DNA of 8,954 nucleotides from Paludibacteraceae bacterium (GTDB lineage Bacteria; Bacteroidota; Bacteroidia; Bacteroidales; Paludibacteraceae), in assembly GCA_904502115.1 (NCBI GenBank), contig CAJGDW010000059.1, positions 1-8,954 of the forward strand, given 5' to 3'. The number at the start of each line of letters is the position of its first letter. Positions within the stretch are counted from its first letter, which is position 1. Shown one piece after another: positions 1-5,332 of the stretch. The notes under the pieces are model-generated. The model saw only the letters and a list, made by a program, of their open reading frames with translations. It ran no database searches and was not told the origin of the DNA. A program made the position numbers and the translations under genes.

Positions 1-12
1 AAACGCAGTTTG

Positions 13-40
13 CGGTCATTGCCGAGGTGACGTTTATCTT
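13..40. repeat. 28-bp direct repeat, copy 1
   Basis: It begins CGGTCATTGCCGAGGTGACG and ends TTTATCTT. It matches 72-99 with one mismatch (A at 30, C at 89). The 31 bases between the copies look like diverged repeat debris (GCGAGTAAAGATAACACAAT), not unique sequence. Confidence 0.8.
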
Positions 41-71
41 CACGAGCGAATGCGAGTAAAGATAACACAAT

Positions 72-99
72 CGGTCATTGCCGAGGTGCCGTTTATCTT
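72..99. repeat. 28-bp direct repeat, copy 2
   Basis: Second copy of the repeat at 13-40, with one mismatch. The core GGTCA-TTG-CCGAGGTG also resembles the longer element at 247-270, suggesting one repeat family at different stages of decay. Confidence 0.8.
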
Positions 100-153
100 A
101 TTTAAAAATAACTAAAAAATTAACACAATGGGCACGATATGGCAAATTAGTGC

Positions 154-161
154 TACTTTTG
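154..161 (+). promoter_or_regulatory. candidate Bacteroidetes -7 box upstream of the SIMPL gene
   Basis: TACTTTTG at 154-161 matches TAnnTTTG exactly. No clear TTG lies about 20 bases upstream, where the sequence reads ATGGG. It would give a leader of roughly 230 bases to the start at 395, crossing several repeats. This is the only perfect box I found upstream of that gene. It is a weak call because of the distance and the missing upstream element. Confidence 0.35.
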
Positions 162-246
162 CGAGAGGAGAGTTGATAAAGGTGACGTGTTGATGACCGA
201 AGGGCATAAAGGAGAAAATTTTGAGTAGCGAGCGCAGAAGCAATGC

Positions 247-270
247 GGTCACTGAGCTTGTCGAAGTGCC
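247..270. repeat. short interspersed repeat of the GGTCACTGAGCTTGTCGAAG type
   Basis: The sequence GGTCACTGAGCTTGTCGAAG followed by TGCC has imperfect dyad symmetry (CACT/AGTG, and CTT-GTCG-AAG inside). From memory, very similar TTCGACAAGCTCAGTGACC elements recur between genes in many bacteria, and their translation (FDKLSDR) is a common sign of spurious frames. Membership of that family is recollection; copy number here is unknown. Confidence 0.5.
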
Positions 271-345
271 CAGCATTGATTATGCCGAGTCGCAAAAGAA
301 ATATTAAAGAGCCAGCATTGATTATACCAAGGCGCCCCAGAAATT

Positions 346-370
346 ATGAGGGCGAAGCCCGAATAATCGA
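346..370. repeat. repeat A, inverted copy on the left of the SIMPL gene
   Basis: The segment contains ATGAGGGCGAAGCCCGAATA and continues into ATCGA. It is a perfect 25-base reverse complement of 1154-1178 on the other side of the gene, and 24 bases of it match the second downstream copy at 1267-1290. The core GGGC-GAA-GCCC is a small hairpin with a GAA loop. Confidence 0.9.
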
Positions 371-394
371 CTAAACGACTAAACAATAAACAAT

Positions 395-1099
395 ATGGAC
401 AAAGCAAAATTGTATGCAGGCATTTGCATTATGGCAGGCCTCATTGTGATGGGAACCATGATTCCTGTAGCAGTAAACAAATACATGTCGTACACCCGTA
501 CAGTAGACGTAAAAGGACTTTGCGAACGCGAAGTAAAAGCAGACAAAGTCATTTGGCCCATTGTGTACAAAGTTATGGGCGATGACCTGAACAATGTGTA
601 CCAACAAGTGGACGTACAAAACAAGAAGGTATTGGATTTCTTGAAACAAGGTGGTATTACAGATGCAGAAATCTCTGTTTCAGCACCTAATATCTCCGAT
701 AAATTTGCCAACGAATACGGCAACGACCGCATGTATCGTTACGTATGCAAGAATGTTATTACCGTATGTACCAACGAGGTTGACAAGGTAATTGAATTAA
801 TGAGCAAACAAGCCGAACTTATTAAAGAAGGCATTGTCATCAATGCATCCGAAAATTGGGAAAACCCTACCGAATTCAAATTTGAAGGATTGAACGAGTT
901 AAAACCATCTATGGTAGAAGAGGCTACCAAAAATGCCCGCGAAACCGCCGAAAAATTTGCCAAAGATTCGGATAGTGAATTGGGCAAAATCAAGAAAGCT
1001 AGCCAAGGTTCGTTCTCCATTGAAAACCGCGACAGCAACACCCCACACATCAAACGCGTACGCGTAGTATCGTCTATTACGTACTATTTGTCTAATTAA
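395..1099 (+). CDS. SIMPL (DUF541) domain protein, membrane anchored
   Basis: This 234-residue protein has one hydrophobic segment at about residues 7-27 and then an extracytoplasmic domain. It is probably anchored in the inner membrane and faces the periplasm. The domain, about residues 35-232, matches the SIMPL/DUF541 family: it opens with TVDVKGLCEREVKADKVIWP, has the QGGITDAEISVSAP segment near 86-98, a helical part around 172-190 (EEATKNARETAEKF), and ends in VRVVSSITYYLSN. The biochemical role of bacterial SIMPL proteins is poorly defined. Family members have been linked to envelope and oxidative stress, so no reaction is assigned. ATG 395 follows a G-poor leader (GACTAAACAATAAACAAT) with no Shine-Dalgarno sequence, which is normal in this phylum. 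The gene stands alone between inverted copies of intergenic repeats. Family confidence is high; function is unknown. Confidence 0.88.
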   Translation: MDKAKLYAGICIMAGLIVMGTMIPVAVNKYMSYTRTVDVKGLCEREVKADKVIWPIVYKVMGDDLNNVYQQVDVQNKKVLDFLKQGGITDAEISVSAPNISDKFANEYGNDRMYRYVCKNVITVCTNEVDKVIELMSKQAELIKEGIVINASENWENPTEFKFEGLNELKPSMVEEATKNARETAEKFAKDSDSELGKIKKASQGSFSIENRDSNTPHIKRVRVVSSITYYLSN

Positions 1100-1103
1100 A
1101 GTC

Positions 1104-1119
1104 GCTTTGCAAGCAAAGC
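1104..1119. repeat. 16-bp perfect palindrome just after the SIMPL stop codon
   Basis: GCTTTGCAAGCAAAGC lies four bases after the stop. As RNA it could form GCTTTG-CAAG-CAAAGC. There is no T-run directly after it, so it is not a classic terminator. A close relative (GCCTTGCAAAGCAAGGC) follows the pgk stop at 8291-8307. Confidence 0.7.
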
Positions 1120-1137
1120 TCCGATGAATCGACTAAT

Positions 1138-1164
1138 CGACTAATCGTTTTTTTCGATTATTCG
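1138..1164. repeat. hairpin with seven-T loop downstream of SIMPL
   Basis: Arms CGACTAATCG (1138-1147) and CGATTATTCG (1155-1164) pair at nine of ten positions around seven Ts (1148-1154). The left arm belongs to a tandem CGACTAAT repeat (1130-1147), and the right arm is the start of repeat A. Possible 3'-end structure; terminator function is unproven. Confidence 0.5.
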
Positions 1165-1184
1165 GGCTTCGCCCTCATGATTTT
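1155..1184. repeat. repeat A, copy 1
   Basis: Begins CGATTATTCGGGCTTCGCCC and ends TCATGATTTT. It is identical to 1267-1296 and reverse complementary to 346-370. The core GGGC-TTC-GCCC is a hairpin. Confidence 0.9.
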
Positions 1185-1187
1185 ATT

Positions 1188-1201
1188 CCCTTCGGTCATC
1201 A
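1188..1201. repeat. 14-bp segment inverted relative to 191-204
   Basis: CCCTTCGGTCATCA here is the perfect reverse complement of TGATGACCGAAGGG at 191-204. This adds to the case that the blocks on either side of the SIMPL gene are inverted relatives of each other. Confidence 0.8.
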
Positions 1202-1209
1202 GTACGTGT

Positions 1210-1267
1210 CTCACGCTCGGCATAACAAATAAATTTGTTCTGCTCTCGCTTACTCGCAAAATTCACC
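1210..1267. repeat. repeat B, copy 1 (58 bp)
   Basis: Begins CTCACGCTCGGCATAACAAA and ends CTTACTCGCAAAATTCACC. It matches 1298-1355 at 57 of 58 positions. It contains the inverted repeat AACAAAT-AA-ATTTGTT. The single difference is C at 1255, where copy 2 has T. Confidence 0.95.
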
Positions 1268-1296
1268 GATTATTCGGGCTTCGCCCTCATGATTTT
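1267..1296. repeat. repeat A, copy 2
   Basis: Identical 30-base copy of 1155-1184, sharing its first base with the end of repeat B copy 1. One base then separates it from repeat B copy 2, so A-B units are nearly head-to-tail. Confidence 0.9.
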
Positions 1297-1297
1297 G

Positions 1298-1355
1298 CTC
1301 ACGCTCGGCATAACAAATAAATTTGTTCTGCTCTCGCTTACTTGCAAAATTCACC
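1298..1355. repeat. repeat B, copy 2, carrying the panB upstream promoter element
   Basis: It differs from copy 1 only at 1343 (T instead of C), giving CTTACTTGCAAAATTCACC. The TTG so formed (1342-1344) lies 20 bases before the TATCTTTG box of the panB promoter. Confidence 0.95.
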
Positions 1356-1372
1356 AAAAATTACTATCTTTG
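1342..1372 (+). promoter_or_regulatory. panB promoter (TTG-N20-TATCTTTG)
   Basis: TTG at 1342-1344 is followed by 20 bases and then TATCTTTG at 1365-1372, a perfect TAnnTTTG box. This spacing is normal for the primary sigma factor of Bacteroidetes. Transcription would start near 1377-1379, leaving a leader of about 18 bases to ATG 1396. This rules out the in-frame TTG at 1342 as the panB start. Confidence 0.85.
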
Positions 1373-1395
1373 CAGCGAATTTAAAACAAGAAAAA

Positions 1396-2217
1396 ATGTC
1401 TGTACATAAAAGCGACGACATGCGTAAAGTTACTACGCATCGTTTATCAGAGATGAAACAAAGAGGCGAAAAAATTAGCATGCTAACAGCATACGATTTT
1501 TCTATGGCCTCTATTTTAGACCAAGCTGGTGTGGATGTTTTATTGGTGGGCGACTCGGCATCGAATGTGATGTGCGGTAACACTACCACCCTACCCATTA
1601 CCTTGGACGAAATGATTTTTATGGCAAAAAGCGTTGCCAAAGCCGTGAAACGTGCCTTGGTTGTGTGCGATATGCCTTTTGGTACCTACCAAGGAAACTC
1701 GTTAGAAGCGCTTTCGTCGGCCATCCGCATCATGAAAGAAACGGGTGCTGATTGTATTAAAATGGAAGGCGGCGAGGAAATTATTGAATCGGTACAACGT
1801 ATTCTTTCGGCTGGCATTCCTGTAATGGGACACTTGGGATTGATGCCTCAATCCATTAATAAATATGGTACTTACGCTGTGCGCGCCAAAGAAGAAAGCG
1901 AAGCACAAAAACTAATTGCCGATGCTAAATTGCTAGAAGAAGCTGGCTGTTTTGCCATTGTTTTGGAAAAAATTCCTGCCGCATTGGCACAAAAAGTAGC
2001 AGAGAGCGTAAACATTCCTATTATTGGCATTGGTGCTGGTGGTGGCGTAGATGGACAAGTATTGGTAATGCACGACATGTTGGGCATTACACAAGGGTTC
2101 TCTCCTAGATTCTTGCGCAGATATGCGGATGTATTTAGCGTGATAACCGAAGCGGTTGGCAACTACGTAGCGGATGTAAAGAGTGGCGATTTTCCAAACG
2201 AAAAAGAACAATATTGA
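1396..2217 (+). CDS. panB: 3-methyl-2-oxobutanoate hydroxymethyltransferase (ketopantoate hydroxymethyltransferase)
   Basis: PanB transfers a hydroxymethyl group from 5,10-methylenetetrahydrofolate to 2-oxoisovalerate to make ketopantoate, the first committed step of pantothenate and coenzyme A synthesis in the cytosol. The 273 residues are the usual length. Visible landmarks are KVTTHRLSEMKQRGEKISML near the start, VGDS with D53, CDMPFGTYQG with D92, IKMEGGEE with E124, GHLGL with H146, LEKIP with E191 and GIGAG at 211-215. By analogy with E. coli PanB, D53, D92 and E124 would bind magnesium and E191 would be the catalytic base. The protein ends FPNEKEQY, as in Bacteroides. ATG 1396 is chosen because the frame upstream of it contains the promoter. 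The gene is transcribed alone; no panC or panD adjoins it. Its last codons form the left arm of a perfect palindrome. Confidence 0.97.
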   Translation: MSVHKSDDMRKVTTHRLSEMKQRGEKISMLTAYDFSMASILDQAGVDVLLVGDSASNVMCGNTTTLPITLDEMIFMAKSVAKAVKRALVVCDMPFGTYQGNSLEALSSAIRIMKETGADCIKMEGGEEIIESVQRILSAGIPVMGHLGLMPQSINKYGTYAVRAKEESEAQKLIADAKLLEEAGCFAIVLEKIPAALAQKVAESVNIPIIGIGAGGGVDGQVLVMHDMLGITQGFSPRFLRRYADVFSVITEAVGNYVADVKSGDFPNEKEQY

Positions 2218-2248
2218 TGGCCATCAATATTGTTCTAATCCATTTTTT
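2205..2248 (+). terminator. perfect 32-bp palindrome spanning the panB stop codon, then a T-run
   Basis: AGAACAATATTGATGG (2205-2220) is followed with no spacer by its exact reverse complement (2221-2236). The left arm holds the end of the Lys codon, Glu-Gln-Tyr and the TGA stop. A run of six Ts follows at 2243-2248, seven bases after the arm. It may act as a terminator or as a 3'-end stabiliser for panB mRNA. The symmetry is certain; the function is inferred. Confidence 0.65.
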
Positions 2249-2252
2249 ATAA

Positions 2253-2301
2253 CGTGCCATTCGGCACGGCACCCAGAAGGGTGCTGGTTACCTTCGGTAA
2301 C
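2253..2301. repeat. three small hairpins in a row
   Basis: Three perfect six-base stems follow each other almost without gaps: CGTGCC-ATTC-GGCACG (2253-2268), GCACCC-AGAA-GGGTGC (2269-2284) and GTTACC-TTC-GGTAAC (2287-2301). The loops contain GAA or TTC, like the core of repeat A. No function can be assigned. Confidence 0.8.
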
Positions 2302-2308
2302 GTAATAT

Positions 2309-2344
2309 AAAAAAATCCTTGTGAAATTCACAAGGATTTTTTTT
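2309..2344. terminator. bidirectional terminator between panB and the amylase gene
   Basis: The stem ATCCTTGTGA / TCACAAGGAT has a three-base loop (AAT), a run of As on the left and eight Ts on the right. The A/T tracts extend the stem. It is near-symmetrical, so it can serve the plus-strand panB transcript and the minus-strand amylase transcript, which converge here. Confidence 0.9.
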
Positions 2345-2363
2345 ATACGAGTGATTCAACAAT

Positions 2364-2471
2364 AAGAAGTACTAACGGATAGTCATAAAGCGACATTGGC
2401 TCCCGAAAAGGGAAGGGGCCCACGAAGTGGGAAGGATCGCTGATGACTATCCGTTAGTGCGTATTCTTCTT
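2364..2471. repeat. 108-bp cruciform-like structured element next to the amylase gene
   Basis: Nested inverted repeats build a branched structure. The outer stem is AAGAAG (2364-2369) with CTTCTT (2466-2471). Next comes a perfect 16-bp stem, ACTAACGGATAGTCAT (2371-2386) with 2443-2458. Inside it AGCGA (2389-2393) pairs with TCGCT (2437-2441). Within that sit two small hairpins, TCCC-GAAAA-GGGA (2401-2413) and CCCAC-GAA-GTGGG (2419-2431). It could be a non-coding RNA, a miniature mobile element, or a 3' structure for the amylase mRNA. The pairing is plain in the sequence; the role is unknown. Confidence 0.75.
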
Positions 2472-2491
2472 TTTTTACAAAATCTTCCTTT

Positions 2492-5152
2492 TTATTGTTT
2501 GATAAAGCGAAGGGCTTTGTTTCCTAAGCGTAGCACGTAAACGCCTGCAGGCAATTCTTCTACCGAGATTTCTGCAATCTCTTCGCCCTGCAAGGTCACC
2601 TTTTTACACAAGCTGCCGCTGGTATTGTAAATATAGGCATCGCCCGTTGGCAATTCACCCGATTGTACATACAATACCGAGGTAGTTGGATTGGGGAAGA
2701 TAGACAAATCGGCGTAAGCTTCTTCTACTACATCGGTAGGTTTACCAACTACGAAATTGCCTTTGGTAGAACCCACGTTGATGGTTCCATTTCCACACAC
2801 GTATGCTGTTCCGCTGTTACATACCGAGTTGGTGACGGTTAGTTTTCCACTAACAGTAATGTCGGGAGCGCTATGACTACCTTTACCGTTTTCTACAATC
2901 AATTTAGAAATAGATACGTTGCCCGTTACATTGGGTTTTACATCGCCATTATCGGGAATTACAACGGTTGACGAAGCGGTAGGCACTTTGCCTTGTTCCC
3001 AGTTACCGCAATCGGTCCAAGTAGAGGTTCCTGCATTACCGGTCCAAATGCTTGCACGTGTATCGGCACGGTCACCCATAGTGTTTGTTACTGTAGCAGG
3101 TGCTTGGTACGATACGTTCACCCAGCATTTTTGACCAGCATTGGTATTTACGGTATTCCATACTTTCATGGCTACCCAACCTGTTTTGGTAGGCGTATAG
3201 CTACCTGTAACGGTTTTGGTACTGTTTTTCTTATGAAGTTGATTGCCGTCCAAATCATACAGTGCAAAGGTAACATCGTTGCCTGTTTTTTCTTGGTAAA
3301 CGTTGTAGCTGATTTTTTTGCCACTTTCTACGTAAATTTTACCCACCAAACGTTGCTCGCAAGATTTTTCTGGCAGTGCACCACCTTGACCAAGAGAGCT
3401 ACAGTGACTATCACCTAAGTCGTCTGCCATTTCCCATTCTTGTTGAGTTACTTTGTTGCGATAGGGTTTATAGTTGGATTCGTAAATAGGTGCCCAAACA
3501 GCATATCCCAAACCTCCTTTGCCATCGGCAGGAGTTACACGTACGTTAAAACGACCATCGCCCCATGCAGTACGTTCGCCCGATGTACCACCTGAGTAAT
3601 CCTTTAACTGAACGTTTCTAAAATCGGTATCAATCCACACATCATGGGCATTGGCACCGTCGTCTGTAATGGCAATAATGGCTTTGCCCGAGCGTTCAAT
3701 TACCAGCAAATCTTCGGTTTGATAACGTACCTTATAATCGCCATATTTAAACGCTAAATTTTGGTGACACCAGATTAGGTTCTTCAAGTAATCGCGCATC
3801 GGAAGCGATTTTTCGTCAGCTGGCATGTGGTTGTAACGGTTGCTATTGCTCAAGTTGAACAAGTCTTCCATAAAGACACTAACGTTACCATCCATGGCCA
3901 TGATGGTAGCGTACGCCATACCCATGCGTTGGTTAAAGGGGTCGGCATGACCGCCTAATTCGTTGTATCCATCCCAATCTTTGTAATTGCCTTTTTCGTC
4001 AACTATAGGACGGAAAGTATCATGGCTATTAATATAGTTCAGCGAGCGGTGTACACGTTGTCCATCGCCATAATCGTTGTAACGCATACCAAGTTGTTCG
4101 CCTACAACGGCTCCTAAATTACCATATCCACCACCGTCTATAACGCCATTTTTAATGGCACCACGAAGAGGAACATCGTATCCACCCATGGCAAATTCGC
4201 CCCAACCATTAGCATATTGAACACCCATGCAATAGTTGTCAATTTCATTTTTACTACCAATGTACTCTCCTACACTAAACATGGCTTGTCCTCCGTTACA
4301 CCAGTCTGACATACCATATTTTACATTGTACAAAAAGTCTTGTTGCGCCCAATCTGGAAAGTGTTTAACCGCATCCCAACGGAAACCGTCTACGGCCGTT
4401 TGTTTCTTAAACCACATGATCCAATTGCGGGCTTCGTTGCGCATGTAGTTGGCACTTTGCACAGGGTTGTAACCGTTTACATTAGAACTTTGACCGTAAG
4501 CACCTTCGTAATAACATACGTCTGGACCCCAGTGTCCAGCTGTCCAGTCGTCGCTATTTTGTTGGTGAGCCTTGTTGGCATGGAAGTTTTGCCAGTTTTT
4601 GGGCCAACGTCCCTTGCGGTTCCAATAATCGGCTTGCTTACCGTCTTTATAAGGGGTTTCGTAACAAACGTAACGGAAGTTTTTCCATTTATCGTCCCAT
4701 GCGTTTGGATCTTCGCCTCCTGCACCACCATCTTCGCCACCAGCACCTACTACGTGGTTAAGTACGGCATCGGCAATCACCTCAATACCATTGGCGTGCA
4801 TAACGGCAATCATACGAAGTACATCGTCTTTGGTTCCAAAACGGGTGGTAACACTACCCTTTTGGTATTTATCGCCCAAATCGTAAAAATCGAAAGGAGA
4901 ATAACCTACCGAGTTAGTACCTGTATTTTTCACAAAAGGAGGCACCCAAACGGCATTGATACCGGCATCGCGCAAACGAGGCGCTAATTCGGTTAAATAG
5001 TTAGCGTAAGAATCGGGGAAATTGCTATTCCAATAGTCCCACCAAAAGGCTTGAAGAATGATTCGCTTTTCTGGATCGGCCGCCTTTGCTGGTGCAAACG
5101 TTCCAAATGCAAAGCAGAGCAAGAAAAGTGAAAAAAGTAGTGTTTTTTTCAT
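2492..5152 (-). CDS. secreted GH13 alpha-amylase with type IX secretion sorting domain
   Basis: This enzyme should cleave internal alpha-1,4 bonds of starch or glycogen outside the cell. The 886 residues begin with a signal peptide (1 to about 24, ending AKA before ADPEK). The catalytic barrel spans about 30-470 and carries all four GH13 regions: DAVLNH (128-133), GFRWDAVKH (256-264, nucleophile D260), VGEYIG (E296, proton donor) and INSHDT (374-379, D378). Residues 475-555 form a beta domain ending GGLGYAVWAP, similar to the C domain of liquefying bacterial amylases. Residues about 596-685 form an unassigned beta-rich domain. Residues about 701-800 are a WTG...NWEQGKVPTASSTVVIP module seen in Bacteroidota secreted proteins. 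Residues 815-886 (SIFPNPTTSVLYV to LRFIKQ) are a type A sorting domain that directs export by the type IX system. No SusC/SusD pair is adjacent. It is divergent from the barrel protein gene, 180 bases apart. Confidence 0.95.
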   Translation of the reverse strand: MKKTLLFSLFLLCFAFGTFAPAKAADPEKRIILQAFWWDYWNSNFPDSYANYLTELAPRLRDAGINAVWVPPFVKNTGTNSVGYSPFDFYDLGDKYQKGSVTTRFGTKDDVLRMIAVMHANGIEVIADAVLNHVVGAGGEDGGAGGEDPNAWDDKWKNFRYVCYETPYKDGKQADYWNRKGRWPKNWQNFHANKAHQQNSDDWTAGHWGPDVCYYEGAYGQSSNVNGYNPVQSANYMRNEARNWIMWFKKQTAVDGFRWDAVKHFPDWAQQDFLYNVKYGMSDWCNGGQAMFSVGEYIGSKNEIDNYCMGVQYANGWGEFAMGGYDVPLRGAIKNGVIDGGGYGNLGAVVGEQLGMRYNDYGDGQRVHRSLNYINSHDTFRPIVDEKGNYKDWDGYNELGGHADPFNQRMGMAYATIMAMDGNVSVFMEDLFNLSNSNRYNHMPADEKSLPMRDYLKNLIWCHQNLAFKYGDYKVRYQTEDLLVIERSGKAIIAITDDGANAHDVWIDTDFRNVQLKDYSGGTSGERTAWGDGRFNVRVTPADGKGGLGYAVWAPIYESNYKPYRNKVTQQEWEMADDLGDSHCSSLGQGGALPEKSCEQRLVGKIYVESGKKISYNVYQEKTGNDVTFALYDLDGNQLHKKNSTKTVTGSYTPTKTGWVAMKVWNTVNTNAGQKCWVNVSYQAPATVTNTMGDRADTRASIWTGNAGTSTWTDCGNWEQGKVPTASSTVVIPDNGDVKPNVTGNVSISKLIVENGKGSHSAPDITVSGKLTVTNSVCNSGTAYVCGNGTINVGSTKGNFVVGKPTDVVEEAYADLSIFPNPTTSVLYVQSGELPTGDAYIYNTSGSLCKKVTLQGEEIAEISVEELPAGVYVLRLGNKALRFIKQ

Positions 5153-5224
5153 ATTACAGTTAGGTTAAGGTTATTCTTACGATTTCTTTTTTTTAGTCAA
5201 AAAAACCAAAAAAAAGAAGGATAG

Positions 5225-5256
5225 TTTGTTGTAACAGAGCATTTTTAGTACTTTCG
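5225..5256 (+). promoter_or_regulatory. candidate promoter for the barrel protein gene
   Basis: TTTG (5225-5228), 20 bases, then TACTTTCG (5249-5256), which matches TAnnTTTG at all fixed positions but one. Transcription would start near 5261, giving a leader of about 70 bases to GTG 5333. Confidence 0.6.
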
Positions 5257-5291
5257 TCGCGCAAAAAAATGGCAACCAATTGGCTCTGTTA
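5232..5291. promoter_or_regulatory. inverted repeat in the divergent control region
   Basis: TAACAGAGC (5232-5240) and GCTCTGTTA (5283-5291) are perfect nine-base inverted arms separated by 42 bases. The left arm lies in the spacer of the rightward promoter. The right arm lies at the expected leftward transcription start and adjoins a CCAATTGG palindrome (5276-5283). It could bind a regulator shared by both genes or be chance in a short AT-rich region. Confidence 0.4.
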
Positions 5292-5297
5292 ATTTCG

Positions 5298-5305
5298 CAA
5301 ATATA
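5298..5305 (-). promoter_or_regulatory. candidate -7 box for the amylase gene
   Basis: CAAATATA on the plus strand reads TATATTTG on the minus strand, a perfect TAnnTTTG box. The upstream element is weak: GTTT rather than TTTG, 20 bases away. The leader to ATG 5152 would be about 140 bases. The expected start near 5292 means the two divergent transcripts would overlap by about 30 bases. Confidence 0.5.
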
Positions 5306-5332
5306 TCATTTTTTTATCAAATTTTAAACATC

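Larger units (their letters stand above)
1..394. other. non-coding repeat-rich stretch upstream of the SIMPL gene
   Basis: No convincing gene lies here. A 65-codon frame on the minus strand runs through the repeats and looks incidental. The stretch holds two copies of a 28-base repeat (13-40, 72-99), a related element at 247-270, and two partial copies of a segment starting CAGCATTGATTAT (271 and 313). It also holds diverged, inverted versions of the repeats found downstream of the SIMPL gene (191-204, about 216-243, 346-370). A candidate TAnnTTTG box lies at 154-161. The gene upstream of the window edge is not visible. Confidence 0.7.

Noticed and set aside
13..99. Possible CRISPR remnant: two 28-base repeats with a 31-base spacer
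   Set aside because: Only two copies are present. The spacer itself resembles nearby repeat debris, related decayed copies occur at 247-270, and there are no cas genes.
98..295. 65-residue frame on the minus strand
   Set aside because: It is made of the repeat sequences (FDKLSDR is a hallmark of such spurious frames) and has no recognisable domain.
1342..1395. 18-residue N-terminal extension of PanB from TTG 1342
   Set aside because: The extension is encoded by the promoter and leader. PanB from ATG 1396 already has the family's usual 273 residues.
2364..2471. Integron attC site
   Set aside because: The arm ends (GTTAGTG / ACTAAC) do not fit the GTTRRRY and RYYYAAC core sites, and there is no integrase or cassette array.
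2364..2471. tRNA gene, because of the cloverleaf-like outline
   Set aside because: The 16-bp stem is far too long for an acceptor arm, and there is no TTCRANY T-loop motif, anticodon arm geometry or CCA end.
4340..4987. 215-residue plus-strand frame inside the amylase gene
   Set aside because: It is the antisense shadow of a GH13 catalytic domain with all motifs intact; the frame shows no domain or promoter.
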